Shown in pieces: positions 1 through 9,397 of a DNA stretch of 64,000 bases; the stretch's first letter is position 1, and each line of letters opens with the position of its first letter. Under the pieces are notes generated by a model, which searched no databases, was not told the DNA's origin, and worked only from the letters and a program-made list of their open reading frames with translations. The position numbers were made by a program, and so were the translations under genes. Origin of the DNA: CADEDH01 sp965263455 (GTDB taxonomy: Bacteria > Actinomycetota > Acidimicrobiia > Acidimicrobiales > SZUA-35); NCBI GenBank assembly GCA_965263455.1, contig CBDHHN010000004.1, positions 1,178,001 to 1,242,000 on the forward strand, read 5' to 3'.

Positions 1-2369
1 GCCGGCTGCAGGCGACGCTCGACGTGCTCCAGCAGCTGCCGGGCCACGGCCACGGCCTCGACCAGGTCGGGGGCAGGGTCCCCGTCGCCCCCGACCGCCG
101 GGCCGTCGGCGAGCACGATCGGCAGCTCCTGGGTCGGGTGGCGGGGGGCTCCCGCCGGGACGGGGGCGGCGTCCCCGACCTCCAGAACCAGCTCCCACGG
201 CTCGGACTGCTGATTCTGACCCGCCTGTTTGGTGTCGACCCGGAACAGTTCGAAGCAGCCGACGACGATGTCGACGAGGGAGTTGCGGATGCCGACGAAG
301 GCCACCAGGCCGTACAGCACGCTGAGGGCGTTGATGGCGGCGAAGGTGGCGTGCCCGTAGGCGCCGGTGTCCAGGTCTCGCCAGATCGTCCACCCGGAGA
401 AGGCCAGGAGCAGGTACGGGAACAGGGCGTAGGGCAGGGCGGCCGCCGTCCGGCCCTTGATCTTCGGCGTCCGGGCGAAGGCGCTCTTCTGGTTGGTGAT
501 GGCCTGGATGACCGATCGCACCGTGCCGAACAGGTTGACCGGCAACATCAACAGGTTGAAGGCGTAGATACGCAGGGCGTCGGTCCGCTTGTAGCCCATG
601 TCCTTGAGATCGGCGGCCATGATCACGAAGTACGGGGCGGCGGTGGCGACCACGATCGGGCTGAGCAGGCGATCGTCGAAGGGGAAGGCCAGCAGCACGA
701 TCAGCCCGAGCGACGACCAGGCGATCGAGGCCAGATAGTTGAGCCGGAGCAGGAACCCCCAGGCCGCCCGCTGTCGACCCCGGGCCACGGTGGCCCGCCA
801 ATTGGCCAACAGCTTGGGCAGGATGACCAACCCGCCGTTGGCCCAGCGGTTCCGCTGGATGCACAGCGACCCGAAGTCGGGCGGTGTTGCGCTGTAGGCC
901 AGCCGCTCCCCGTAGTTGTGGAGACGCCAGCCCTTGACCGCCAGGTCGATACTGGACTCGGTGTCCTCGATCACGGTCCGGTCCTGGATGTAGGTCGTCA
1001 CCGGGACCGGCCTGGTGGCCATGGGCTGGCCGATGTCGTCAAGGGCCCGCTTGCGCAGGATGGCGTTGGCCCCGACCCAGAACGTGGCGTCGAACCTGGT
1101 CGAGCCCTGGTGGAGACGATGCTGGATGTCGGTGGTGGCGCCGGCGATGCGCTCGACCCGGGTCACGGCCCCCGGATAGGCCGAGTACGGCGTCTGGATC
1201 ACGGCCACGTCGGCCTGTTCCGGTTGTTCCAGGGCATGGATCAGGCGCAGGCAGTACTCGGGCAACAGCACGCTGTCGGCGTCGATGGTGAGGACGTAGT
1301 CGCTGTCGGCCACCACATTCGACCCGTCGGGCAGGGGCCGGGCCGGCACCAGATCGGTTCGGCCACCGACCTCGGTCACCCGGTACGCCCCGCCCATCAG
1401 GGCCAGGTAGCTGTTCAGGTTCATCGCCTTGTTGGGCTCGTGGGACAGCGAGGCGAACCGCTTGCGCTCGAAGCTGGTGAGTTCAGCCGTGAACAGCCAC
1501 ACCAACCGCTGGTGCAGTTGCAGCATCCGCTCCCGGGGCAGCACCTCGCCGCTGGCCCTGGCCTCGATGACGGCCACCGACACCGCGTCGAGATCGTCGA
1601 TCAGGGCCCCGATCACCTCGTCGAGAAGGAAGTCGTCGGAGTGGTCATGCCGCTCGTGCTTGTCGACCAGCCTCCGGAGCCACTGGGACGCCCGTGAGTA
1701 CTCCGACGCCAGATTCTCCATGTCGACCAGACCCGGCTCGGCCACGGCCTCGAAGCGCGCCAGCGAGTCACCGAACACCACCGCGATCGGTCGCAGCAGG
1801 TCACCGACCTCGCCCGGCAGGTTGCGAGACGCCTCCAGACCGTCCCGGTCGGATTGACGGCTCGGGTTCGGGGGATCGTCGATCAGGAGCACGATCCGTT
1901 TGTGGGGGTACTCCTGGAGGGCGACCGCCAGCAAGGTCTGGGTCACGACGGCGGCGTCCTCCTTGTACGACGGCACCAGCACCGTCAGGGTGGGGGCGTC
2001 GCCGGTCGAGAACTGACGGTGGATCTCGGCCCTCGGCACCCGCTGGTGCTCCTGGGTTCGCATCAGGTAGCCGTGCCGGCCGACGAGGTAGGCGCAGGCC
2101 GAGGCGGCGAGCAGGCCGACCACGATCACGTAGGCCACCGTCTCGACCACCCGGGGTCCGGTCAGCTCCCCGCTCCGGAAGTCGGCCGTGACCACCGAGC
2201 CGGTGTAGGCGACCCAGCCGACGATGGTGACCAGGATGGCGGCCCGACCCCACCCCACCGTCGATGAGCGAGCCGCCTTGGGCACGGCCGGCATGACCGG
2301 CCTCGGACGCGCCCCCCACTGGCGCCGCCGTCGTGGCGCGCCATCTCCTGCACGGGCCCCTCGGGGCAT
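1..2369 (-). CDS. Processive family 2 glycosyltransferase (cellulose/chitin/hyaluronan synthase-like), 3' end cut by window edge
   Basis: Membrane glycosyltransferase expected to polymerise a beta-linked polysaccharide from a UDP-sugar at the cytoplasmic membrane. The frame is open from an ATG at 2369 to base 1, giving 789 visible residues without a stop. GGAGG lies 7 nt before the ATG. Two N-terminal membrane segments (about residues 43-60 and 79-97) precede the GT2 fold. Processive-synthase signatures are intact: DD at 164-165, DAD at 363-365, ED at 468-469 and QRNRW at 505-509. Several hydrophobic segments follow, as in BcsA-like synthases. No PilZ domain is visible in the part seen. The divergent neighbour is a GH18-like protein with chitin-binding modules, which hints at a GlcNAc-type polymer, but the sugar cannot be read from sequence. 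Confidence 0.88.
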   Translation of the reverse strand, partial: MPRGARAGDGAPRRRRQWGARPRPVMPAVPKAARSSTVGWGRAAILVTIVGWVAYTGSVVTADFRSGELTGPRVVETVAYVIVVGLLAASACAYLVGRHGYLMRTQEHQRVPRAEIHRQFSTGDAPTLTVLVPSYKEDAAVVTQTLLAVALQEYPHKRIVLLIDDPPNPSRQSDRDGLEASRNLPGEVGDLLRPIAVVFGDSLARFEAVAEPGLVDMENLASEYSRASQWLRRLVDKHERHDHSDDFLLDEVIGALIDDLDAVSVAVIEARASGEVLPRERMLQLHQRLVWLFTAELTSFERKRFASLSHEPNKAMNLNSYLALMGGAYRVTEVGGRTDLVPARPLPDGSNVVADSDYVLTIDADSVLLPEYCLRLIHALEQPEQADVAVIQTPYSAYPGAVTRVERIAGATTDIQHRLHQGSTRFDATFWVGANAILRKRALDDIGQPMATRPVPVTTYIQDRTVIEDTESSIDLAVKGWRLHNYGERLAYSATPPDFGSLCIQRNRWANGGLVILPKLLANWRATVARGRQRAAWGFLLRLNYLASIAWSSLGLIVLLAFPFDDRLLSPIVVATAAPYFVIMAADLKDMGYKRTDALRIYAFNLLMLPVNLFGTVRSVIQAITNQKSAFARTPKIKGRTAAALPYALFPYLLLAFSGWTIWRDLDTGAYGHATFAAINALSVLYGLVAFVGIRNSLVDIVVGCFELFRVDTKQAGQNQQSEPWELVLEVGDAAPVPAGAPRHPTQELPIVLADGPAVGGDGDPAPDLVEAVAVARQLLEHVERRLQP

Positions 2370-2520
2370 GATGATTCCTCCGACTTTGGCCCCGCCGAGG
2401 CGAAGCTAGCGGCCACCTTTGGTCACACCTCTGGGTGGAGATGACCACACGCTCATACACAAATCTCCCCTCACCGATTTGCTCATTGGGTTCGGCCACC
2501 GTTGCCACCAACCTGTCCCG
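2370..2520. promoter_or_regulatory. Divergent intergenic region with two inverted repeats
   Basis: About 150 bases between the glycosyltransferase and the GH18-like gene, clearly less GC-rich than its surroundings. Two perfect 6-bp inverted repeats are visible: TGGTCA (2420-2425) with TGACCA (2442-2447), and CAAATC (2460-2465) with GATTTG (2476-2481). They could be operators for both genes. No confident -35/-10 pair was assigned. Confidence 0.4.
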
Positions 2521-4068
2521 GTGCTGTTCCGATCCGCTCGCCAACCCCCCGCCCGGCGCTTCTCGATCCTGAGAGTGCTCCTGGCCCTGATCACCCTCAG
2601 CATCGGCCTGGCCACCCAGCTCGCCCCTGACCAGGTAGAACAGGTGACCGGACCCCTGCGACGGGAACCCGTTGCGCCTTCGGCCGAGGCATGGTTCGCC
2701 CCCTACGTCGACGTGACGCTGACCCCCCACCACCCCTTCGAGGACGGCCGAAACACCGCCGGTGACACGGTGCTCTCGTTCATTGTGAGCGACCCGGAGG
2801 ACCCGTGCATTCCCTCATGGGGAAGCTTCTTCACTCTTGACGATGCGGCAAATAGATTGGATTTGGATCGTCGCGTTGCCCGCATGCGCGAGACCGGGCG
2901 AGACGTGGTGGTCTCCTTCGGGGGCCTGGTCAACGACGAGCCCGCCGTCGGCTGTACCGACCACGATCGCCTGGTCGGCACCTACCGGACCGTGATCGAC
3001 CGCTACGACCTGACCACCATCGACCTCGACATCGAGGGCTCGGGCATCGGCTCCGACGAGGTCAACCGGCGACGGGCCGAGGCGGTGGCCGAGCTCCAGG
3101 CGTCGATCCGGGACGACGGGGGCCAATTGGCGGTCTGGCTCACCCTGCCCGCGGCCTCCTTCGGTCTCACGGCCGAGGGGGTGGCCGTGATCGACGCCAT
3201 GCTCGAAGCGGGGGTGGACCTGGCCGGCGTGAACTTCATGACCATGAACTTCGGTGGCTCGCTGGTCGACGACGACATGGCCCTGTCGGTCACCGAGGGC
3301 CTGACGGCCGGCCACCAACAGATCCTCCGGGCCTATCGCCGGGCCGGGACACCGATCACCGACGAGCAGGCGTGGCGCAAGGTGGGGGCGACCCCGATGC
3401 TCGGCCGCAACGACATCGTGTCCGAGGTCTTCACCCTGAGCGACGCCGAGGAGCTGTACCGGTTCGTCGAGGAGAACGGGGTGGGCCGGGTCTCGTTCTG
3501 GTCTCTCAACCGGGACCAGGCCTGCGGTCGGCTGGCCGAGCCCCTGGTCCAGGCGGCCAACACCTGCTCCCATCTCGACCAGCCCCTGCTGGCCTTCACC
3601 GGGCTCTTCGCCCGCCTACCGGGCCGGTCGGCAGCCGCCGCCGGGGTGGAGACCGACTTCGACGCCTTCACCGTCATCGAGGACGACCCCGCCACCTCGC
3701 CCTACGAGATCTGGCGGCCCGATCGGGCGTACGAGGCGGCGACCAAGGTCGTCTGGCACGGCTACGTGTACCAGGCCAAGTGGTGGACCGAGGGCGACGA
3801 TCCCGAGGCCCCCGTGCTCCAGGAGTGGGACTCGCCGTGGCGGCTGTTGGGACCGGTGTTGGCGGTGGACGTCGAGACGGTGACCACGGTGCCCCGGACC
3901 GGCTGGCGGGAGTGGCGGGGCGACGTCGACTACGACGACGGGGAGCGGGTCTGGTGGAAGGGCCGGGTGTACGAGGCGAAGTGGTGGAACTCCGGCTTCC
4001 AGCCCGACCGCGACGTCGGCAACGACTGGGACTCCCCCTGGGAGCAACTCGAACCCGAGGACCTCTGA
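2521..4068 (+). CDS. Secreted or membrane-anchored GH18-like protein with two C-terminal CBM5/12 chitin-binding modules
   Basis: Probable chitinase-family protein acting outside the membrane. I start it at the GTG at 2521, which places a basic stretch and one hydrophobic segment at the N-terminus; the same frame is open back to a TTG at 2419. The GH18 barrel spans about residues 50-370. Its active-site strand reads TTIDLDIE: the catalytic Glu (E172) and two Asp (168, 170) are kept, but the first Asp of the usual DxxDxDxE is Thr. MTMNFG matches the later GH18 strand. Two modules follow, each with an AKWW aromatic core (W421-W422, W488-W489) and a DSPW ending, typical of CBM5/12. Activity could be weak or altered because of the missing Asp. 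Divergent from the glycan synthase. Confidence 0.82.
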   Translation: MLFRSARQPPARRFSILRVLLALITLSIGLATQLAPDQVEQVTGPLRREPVAPSAEAWFAPYVDVTLTPHHPFEDGRNTAGDTVLSFIVSDPEDPCIPSWGSFFTLDDAANRLDLDRRVARMRETGRDVVVSFGGLVNDEPAVGCTDHDRLVGTYRTVIDRYDLTTIDLDIEGSGIGSDEVNRRRAEAVAELQASIRDDGGQLAVWLTLPAASFGLTAEGVAVIDAMLEAGVDLAGVNFMTMNFGGSLVDDDMALSVTEGLTAGHQQILRAYRRAGTPITDEQAWRKVGATPMLGRNDIVSEVFTLSDAEELYRFVEENGVGRVSFWSLNRDQACGRLAEPLVQAANTCSHLDQPLLAFTGLFARLPGRSAAAAGVETDFDAFTVIEDDPATSPYEIWRPDRAYEAATKVVWHGYVYQAKWWTEGDDPEAPVLQEWDSPWRLLGPVLAVDVETVTTVPRTGWREWRGDVDYDDGERVWWKGRVYEAKWWNSGFQPDRDVGNDWDSPWEQLEPEDL

Positions 4069-4070
4069 GC

Positions 4071-4120
4071 CGGTCGGGGAGGGTGCTCGATCGCCCGCCG
4101 ACGAGCACCCTCCCCGACCG
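4071..4120. terminator. Bidirectional hairpin between convergent genes
   Basis: Perfect 19-bp inverted repeat (arms 4071-4089 and 4102-4120, 12-nt loop) between the convergent stops of the GH18-like and fasciclin genes. There is no T-tract on either side, as is common for actinobacterial terminators. Confidence 0.8.
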
Positions 4121-4126
4121 AGGGCC

Positions 4127-4744
4127 TCAGGGCAGGTCGATCGGGCGCAGCACCCGGTTGACCGTCTGGACCACGCCGTTCCCGGTCTCGACGTTGGCGG
4201 GCCGGATGATCCGGGCATTGCGGTCGTCGGTGTCGGCGTCGATGACGCGGCGGCCCCGGACCTCGACGGTCGCCTCGTCCAGCAGGGTGGCGATGTGGCC
4301 CGAGCGGCGGAGCTCCCGGACGGTGCGACCATCGGGGGCCACATGGTAGAGGAGCACGTCGTCGAGGAGCCCGGGCTCGTCGGCCGACTGGAAGCCGGTG
4401 GCTTCGGCGATGACGGCGAAGGCCTCGGCCTCGTCCCAGCCGTGGTAGCCGAGCTGGCGGGCCAGCCGGATGAAGGCCCGGTCGTTGGGGGCGAAGACGG
4501 TGATGTCTTCGGCCGAGGCCACGGCCTCGACCAGGCCGGTGGCCACGAGGGCCTCCCGCAGCATGTCGTAGTCTCGGCGGTTGTGGTCGAAGCCGGAGCC
4601 GGGGGCACCGCTGGTGGCGACGACGACGTCGACCACGGTGGCGAACTCGGGTTCGGACGGGCGGTGGTGGGCCGAGGCGGCGCCGGGCAGGACGGTGACG
4701 GCGGCGATGCCGGCCACCGCCGCCGCGGTGAGCTTCTTCAGCAT
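4127..4744 (-). CDS. Secreted fasciclin (FAS1) domain protein
   Basis: A 205-residue extracytoplasmic protein with one FAS1 fold, usually an adhesion or matrix domain. The ATG at 4744 has AGGAG about 8 nt upstream. A signal peptide occupies about residues 1-25 (hydrophobic core, then a GAASA-H cleavage region). FAS1 hallmarks follow: the ITVFAPNDRAF segment of H1 and the LLYHV-P-D H2 box, then a C-terminal strand ending VNRVLRPIDLP. The binding partner is unknown. A longer in-frame start at 4867 exists, but it would hide the signal peptide and lacks a ribosome-binding site. Confidence 0.9.
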   Translation of the reverse strand: MLKKLTAAAVAGIAAVTVLPGAASAHHRPSEPEFATVVDVVVATSGAPGSGFDHNRRDYDMLREALVATGLVEAVASAEDITVFAPNDRAFIRLARQLGYHGWDEAEAFAVIAEATGFQSADEPGLLDDVLLYHVAPDGRTVRELRRSGHIATLLDEATVEVRGRRVIDADTDDRNARIIRPANVETGNGVVQTVNRVLRPIDLP

Positions 4745-4884
4745 GGAGCTTTCTCCTGTGGTGGGTCTTCTCGGTCGACGATCGGGAGGACTGGCACCGA
4801 TCGACATCCAGTCCTTCGCTCCCGCGGGGTCGACCGGATGCGCCCAACCGCCGGCATGGGGTCGCACCGGGGGTGGCCCTTGAC

Positions 4885-4890
4885 TAGGTT
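4885..4890 (+). promoter_or_regulatory. -10 box of leaderless SDR gene
   Basis: TAGGTT followed by 6 nt and the ATG at 4897. Transcription would start at or next to the start codon, and no Shine-Dalgarno is present. Confidence 0.6.
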
Positions 4891-4896
4891 GCGGCC

Positions 4897-5676
4897 ATGT
4901 CGAAGCTCGCTGTCGTGACCGGAGGAGCCCAGGGCATCGGGCGAGCCATCGTGGACGCCCTACTGACCGGGGACGTCGTCGACCGGGTGGCGGTGCTCGA
5001 CCTCCAACCGGAGCGTCTCGACCAGCCGGGCCCGTCGGTCACGGCCCACGCCTGCGACGTGACCGACGAGGCGTCGGTCCGCGCCGCCTACGCCGCCGCC
5101 ATCGACGGGGGCGACCCACCGGTGGTGCTGGTCAACAACGCCGGCGGGGGCCGACCCGGCTCGGTCGAGGAGGGGTTCGCCGCCCCCGGGACCGACGACC
5201 CAGGCCAGGCCGCCACCGCCTTCGACCCGTTCGCCCCGGTCGAGGACTTCCGGGACATGGTCGAGCTCAACTTCACGTCGGCCCACGTGGTCACCCGGGT
5301 CATCGGGCCCGACCTGGCTGCCGGTGCCGCCATCTGCAACACGGCCTCCATCGCCGGCCTGACGGCCAACCGGCTCTACGCCTACGGTGCGGCCAAGGCC
5401 GCCCTGATCCACTGGACCCGGTCGATGGCCCAGGCCCTGGCTCCCCGTCACATCCGGGTCAACGCCGTCGCCCCTGGCATCATCCGCACCAACCTGTGGG
5501 AGCGGATGCAGCCCGATGAGGCGGCCTACAACGCCATGATCGACGAGATCATGCCCATGGGCGAGGACCAGAAGCCCTCCGACATCGCCGACGCCGTGGC
5601 CTTCCTCTGCTCCGACCGGGCCCGCCAGATCACGGGCGAGGTCATCCGGATCGACGGCGGCCTGACGCTGCGCTGA
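4897..5676 (+). CDS. SDR family NAD(P)-dependent oxidoreductase
   Basis: Classical short-chain dehydrogenase/reductase, 259 residues, cytoplasmic. The cofactor motif TGGAQGIG lies near residue 8 and NNAGG near residue 80. The catalytic Ser is in NTASIAG and the YxxxK pair is in YAYGAAK. The C-terminus GEVIRIDGGLTL is typical of the family. DLQ at the end of strand 2 (an acidic residue) favours NAD over NADP. The substrate cannot be deduced. The gene lies upstream of the hydrolase at 5710 in the same direction. Confidence 0.9.
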   Translation: MSKLAVVTGGAQGIGRAIVDALLTGDVVDRVAVLDLQPERLDQPGPSVTAHACDVTDEASVRAAYAAAIDGGDPPVVLVNNAGGGRPGSVEEGFAAPGTDDPGQAATAFDPFAPVEDFRDMVELNFTSAHVVTRVIGPDLAAGAAICNTASIAGLTANRLYAYGAAKAALIHWTRSMAQALAPRHIRVNAVAPGIIRTNLWERMQPDEAAYNAMIDEIMPMGEDQKPSDIADAVAFLCSDRARQITGEVIRIDGGLTLR

Positions 5677-5709
5677 CCGGCGCGACGAGTGGCACCGGGC
5701 GACCCGGAC

Positions 5710-6687
5710 ATGACCGATCTCCACCCCCACTACGAACCCCACGACCACGGCATGCTGGCGGTGGGCGACGGACACTCGCTGTACTGGGAGAGCTGCGGCA
5801 ACCCCGGCGGGCGACCGGTGCTCTATCTCCACGGCGGCCCCGGTTCCGGGGCGTCGCCCCGACAACGGTGGTTCTTCGATCCCGACCGCTTCCGGGCCGT
5901 CCTGTTCGACCAGCGGGGTTGCGGCCGGAGTCGACCTCTGGCCGACGATCCGGACCCCGCCGTCCTGGCCACCCAGACCACCGACCACCTCCTGGCCGAC
6001 ATCGAAGGCCTCCGGACCCATCTCGGGATCGACCGGTGGGCGCTGGTGCTGGGCCTGTCCTGGGGGACGACGCTGGCCTTGGCCTACGCCCAGGCCCACC
6101 GGGAGCGGGTCGGAGGCCTGGTGCTCGGACTGGTCACCACCACCTCGCGCTGGGAGGTCGAATGGGTGACCGAGGGCGTGGCGCCGATCTTCCCCGAGCA
6201 ATGGCATCGCCTGGCCCAGGGTCTGCCCGTCGACCGGGGCGGTCGGCGTCTGGTCGACGCCTACGCCGACGCGCTGGCCCACCCCGACCCCGACGTCCGC
6301 GTCGTGGCCGCCCGAGAGTGGTGTGCCTGGGAGGACGCCCATGTGTCGCTGGCCCCCGGCGCCCGACCGGACCCCAGGTATGAGGACGCCGAGTTCCGGT
6401 TCCGCTTCGCCCGGCTGGTCACCCACTACTGGCGCCATCATGGCTTTCGGGGTGACCGGGGCCTCCTCGACGGCGCCGCCCGGCTCACCGGAATCCCCGG
6501 CCTGCTGATCCACGGTCGCTTCGACGTGTCCAGTCCCCTGCGCACGGCGTGGCTGCTCGACCGACGTTGGCCCACCAGCCGGCTCGTCGTGCTCGGCGAC
6601 GGCGGCCACGGCTCCGGCGACGAGTTCCTGCCCACCCTGGTCTCGGGTCTGGCCGAGATCGACGACCGGTCCCTCCTGGCCCGCTGA
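5710..6687 (+). CDS. Proline iminopeptidase-like alpha/beta hydrolase (S33 family)
   Basis: 325 residues and strongly proline-iminopeptidase-like, expected to release N-terminal proline from peptides. HGGPGSGASP is the oxyanion region, DQRGCGRS follows, and the nucleophile elbow is GLSWGTTLAL. LIHGRFDVSSP carries the acid and GDGGHGSGD the His. The N-terminus (HYEPHDHGMLAVGDGHSLYWE) is the usual start of this family and supports the ATG at 5710; an in-frame GTG at 5689 would add 7 residues. There is no clear ribosome-binding site. It follows the SDR gene by 33 nt and is probably co-transcribed. Confidence 0.88.
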   Translation: MTDLHPHYEPHDHGMLAVGDGHSLYWESCGNPGGRPVLYLHGGPGSGASPRQRWFFDPDRFRAVLFDQRGCGRSRPLADDPDPAVLATQTTDHLLADIEGLRTHLGIDRWALVLGLSWGTTLALAYAQAHRERVGGLVLGLVTTTSRWEVEWVTEGVAPIFPEQWHRLAQGLPVDRGGRRLVDAYADALAHPDPDVRVVAAREWCAWEDAHVSLAPGARPDPRYEDAEFRFRFARLVTHYWRHHGFRGDRGLLDGAARLTGIPGLLIHGRFDVSSPLRTAWLLDRRWPTSRLVVLGDGGHGSGDEFLPTLVSGLAEIDDRSLLAR

Positions 6688-6712
6688 CGGACCCGTCCCG
6701 CCCGTCCGTCAG
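6684..6712. terminator. Hairpin embracing both convergent stop codons
   Basis: 9-bp inverted repeat (arms 6684-6692 and 6704-6712, 11-nt loop). Each arm contains the stop codon of one of the convergent genes, the hydrolase and the GGDEF-EAL protein. Confidence 0.6.
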
Positions 6713-9237
6713 GCCTGGGCCCCGTCGGCGGGCGCCGGGACGGTGGCGATCGCCGCCCCACCGGGCGTGACCTGGCGGTCGGAGCCTCGGGCCCGGAGCC
6801 ACTCCCCGAAGCTCTCGACGTCGACGGGGCGGCCCAGGTGAAAGCCCTGGGCCACATCGCACCCGATGTCGGCCAGGAACCGCAGGGTCGGCTCGTCCTC
6901 GACCCCTTCGGCCACCACCCGCCGGCCCAGGTCGTGCACCAGCTGCGTGGTGGAGCGCACGATGGCGGCCGACTCGGGATCGGTGGTCACCAGCCGGACG
7001 AATGACCGGTCGATCTTCACCTCGTCGACCGGGAGCCGCTGCAGATACTGCAGCGAGGCGTAGCCCGTCCCGAAGTCGTCGACCGAGGTGGAGCAGCCCA
7101 GGTCGCGGAGTGCGCCGAGGTTGGCGATGGCCAGGTCGAGGTTGATGATGAGCGAGCTCTCGGTCACCTCGAACCCCAGCTGATCCGGCGCCACTCCCGA
7201 CTCGGCCACGACGGCGGCGATGGCGGCGGCGAGGCCCTCGTCCAGGAGATCGCGGGCCATGAGGTTGATCCAGATCCGGAAGCCTTCGGCCGGGAGCCCC
7301 AGCTCCCGGGTGGCGGCGATGGCCTCGGCGACCACGTGACGGGTGACGGTGCCGGCCAGCGACGACTGTTCGACCAGGGGCAGGAACTCACCGGGCGGGA
7401 CGATCCCCCGCTCGGGGTGATGCCACCGCAGGAGGGCCTCCGCCCCCACCAGGCGGCCGTCGGCCGGCCGGAGCTGGGGCTGGAGGTGGATCCGGAGCTC
7501 GCGGTTCTGCACGGCGTTTCGAACCTGGCCCAACAGCGCCAGCCTCTGGGGACTGGAGTGGTCGATGCCGTCGTGGTACCGGATCCAGGCCTCCTGGGTC
7601 CGCTTTGCCTCGTACATCGCGATGTCGGCCAGTCGCAGGAGTTCGGTGCTGCCCGTGGCGTCCTCGGGCCAGCACGCCACCCCGATACTCGTCCCGACCT
7701 CGAGCGTGATGCCCTCGAGCCGAACCGGCTGGGCCAGGCGGTCCGAGAGCCGGGTGACGAGGCCCTCGAGGTCCTCCTCGTCGCCGAGATCGACGATGAC
7801 GGCGAACTCATCGCCCCCCAGCCGACCGGCCAGGTCCTCGCCGCGGAGGTGGTCACGAAGACAGTCCGCCACCTGCTGGAGCAGGGAGTCGCCGAGCTGG
7901 TGGCCGAGGGAGTCGTTGACCTCCTTGAACCGGTTGAGGTCGAGCAGGAGCACGGCCCCCGACCGGACCTCGTCATCGGCGATACGGCGGTCGAGTTCGG
8001 CCTCGAGGGCACCGCGGTTGACCAGGCCGGTCAGGGCGTCGGTCCGGGCCTGGTGTTCGAGTTCGGCCAGCAGACGGTCGGCCGACATCCGGGCCATGAG
8101 GCTGCGGGCGAGGGAACCGAACAGGGCGACCTCGTCGGGCGCGAACGCCGTCGACGTCCCCAGACGGTCGATGATCAGGATCCAGCCATGGCCCCCGGCC
8201 GGACCGTCGAGGGGGATGGCGAGGCCCGACGTACCGCCCAGTCGGGCCACGATCTCGGCCGCCTCGCCGGGCTCCGGGGCATCGACCGAGACGGTGAGGA
8301 TCCCGTCGGCCGCGTCGACCACAGGTACAGGCCGGGACGGGACGAACGTCTCCTCCCGCCGGGCCCGATCCCACCGGGCCACCACGTTCAACGAACCGTC
8401 CTCGCCCTCGACGGCCACGGCGGCGCAGGACGCTCGGAGGATGGTGAGCATGCTTCGCAGGCCGGTGTCGAGCGGATCCCGACCGGCGATGCCCAGGGTG
8501 AAGCCGTGCAACTGCTGCAGGTCGTGGTGCTCCTTGCCCAGCCGGCCGAACCGGTGCAGGAGCCAAGCCACGCCGAGGAGCGGCGCGGCGGCCAGGACCA
8601 GGAGCCACAGCTCCTGGATGACGGCGGCGGCGGCCAGCACACCGAAGGCGGCGGTCACGGCGGCGATCATCTGGCTCCGACCGACCTGGGCGAAGAGGCT
8701 GAACCGCAGCTCACCGTCGGCGATCATGATCACCAGTGGGACCGAGATCAGGCCGATCAGCTCGGCCGCCAGCACGGCCCCGAGGAGCACCAGCCAGTCG
8801 ACGATCTCGTTCGGCGGGCCGTCGGACAGGGCGGCGGTGGCGATGAGGGCGGCAATCCCCGTCTCCAGGGTGTAGAGGGCCAGGTTCCACGCCAGCTTCA
8901 GACCGAGCCGCCGACGGACGGCCACCAGCACCAGGGCGCTCCCGGCCAGTCGAGCCCCCGTAAGCGCCACCGGTCCCATGGCCAGCAGCCCGAACACGAG
9001 CGGGATGGCCGACAGGCTCAGGCTGTGGGTGTCCCGCCGAATCTCGATGTGGAGGGCCGACCACTCGACGGCGAGGAACATGGCGGCCACCACCAGCCAC
9101 GGGATGGGCACGTGCCGGGCCCAACCATCGGCGGCCCGGGCCAGATCGAGGGCCACGATCCCGCCCAGCAGGAGCACCAGGGCGTGGAGGGCCACCATGA
9201 CGCGCCGATCAGCCAGGGCGGCGGCGGCCGCCCGCAT
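6709..9237 (-). CDS. Membrane-bound GGDEF-EAL bifunctional cyclic-di-GMP protein
   Basis: 842 residues from the ATG at 9237; a GTG at 9273 would add 12 residues, and AGGAGG abuts the ATG. The N-terminal 215 or so residues hold several hydrophobic helices (membrane sensor). A GAF-like region follows, then GGDEF with an intact motif near residue 477, and EAL (EALLRW near residue 600, DDFGTGYASL, AEGVE). All residues needed for both c-di-GMP synthesis and hydrolysis are present, so the net activity cannot be predicted. The open frame extends upstream to 9699, but that part reads the antisense of the WTGSS repeats and is not believed. Confidence 0.92.
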   Translation of the reverse strand: MRAAAAALADRRVMVALHALVLLLGGIVALDLARAADGWARHVPIPWLVVAAMFLAVEWSALHIEIRRDTHSLSLSAIPLVFGLLAMGPVALTGARLAGSALVLVAVRRRLGLKLAWNLALYTLETGIAALIATAALSDGPPNEIVDWLVLLGAVLAAELIGLISVPLVIMIADGELRFSLFAQVGRSQMIAAVTAAFGVLAAAAVIQELWLLVLAAAPLLGVAWLLHRFGRLGKEHHDLQQLHGFTLGIAGRDPLDTGLRSMLTILRASCAAVAVEGEDGSLNVVARWDRARREETFVPSRPVPVVDAADGILTVSVDAPEPGEAAEIVARLGGTSGLAIPLDGPAGGHGWILIIDRLGTSTAFAPDEVALFGSLARSLMARMSADRLLAELEHQARTDALTGLVNRGALEAELDRRIADDEVRSGAVLLLDLNRFKEVNDSLGHQLGDSLLQQVADCLRDHLRGEDLAGRLGGDEFAVIVDLGDEEDLEGLVTRLSDRLAQPVRLEGITLEVGTSIGVACWPEDATGSTELLRLADIAMYEAKRTQEAWIRYHDGIDHSSPQRLALLGQVRNAVQNRELRIHLQPQLRPADGRLVGAEALLRWHHPERGIVPPGEFLPLVEQSSLAGTVTRHVVAEAIAATRELGLPAEGFRIWINLMARDLLDEGLAAAIAAVVAESGVAPDQLGFEVTESSLIINLDLAIANLGALRDLGCSTSVDDFGTGYASLQYLQRLPVDEVKIDRSFVRLVTTDPESAAIVRSTTQLVHDLGRRVVAEGVEDEPTLRFLADIGCDVAQGFHLGRPVDVESFGEWLRARGSDRQVTPGGAAIATVPAPADGAQA

Positions 9238-9346
9238 CCTCCTCGGGGGAGGACCGGACCCGTCGGTGGTCACCGTGGCATTGATGCCTCTTGCATCGAC
9301 GGGGCAAGCGTCGCCCTTGACGTGCGGGAGCAGTGATCGGACGCGA

Positions 9347-9373
9347 CCGGGCGCCTCCTCTGGAGGCGCCCGG
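9347..9373. terminator. Perfect 12-bp hairpin downstream of subtilase gene
   Basis: Arms 9347-9358 and 9362-9373 with a 3-nt loop, 25 nt past the stop of the minus-strand subtilase. It has no T-tract and lies in the 160-base gap before the GGDEF-EAL gene. Confidence 0.7.
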
Positions 9374-9397
9374 TGGCTGTTCGAATCGGCTGGGCCG

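Noticed and set aside
24..1697. Long plus-strand open frame of 557 codons
   Set aside because: It is the antisense of the glycosyltransferase, whose minus-strand frame carries DAD, ED and QRNRW motifs. The plus frame shows only GC-bias composition.
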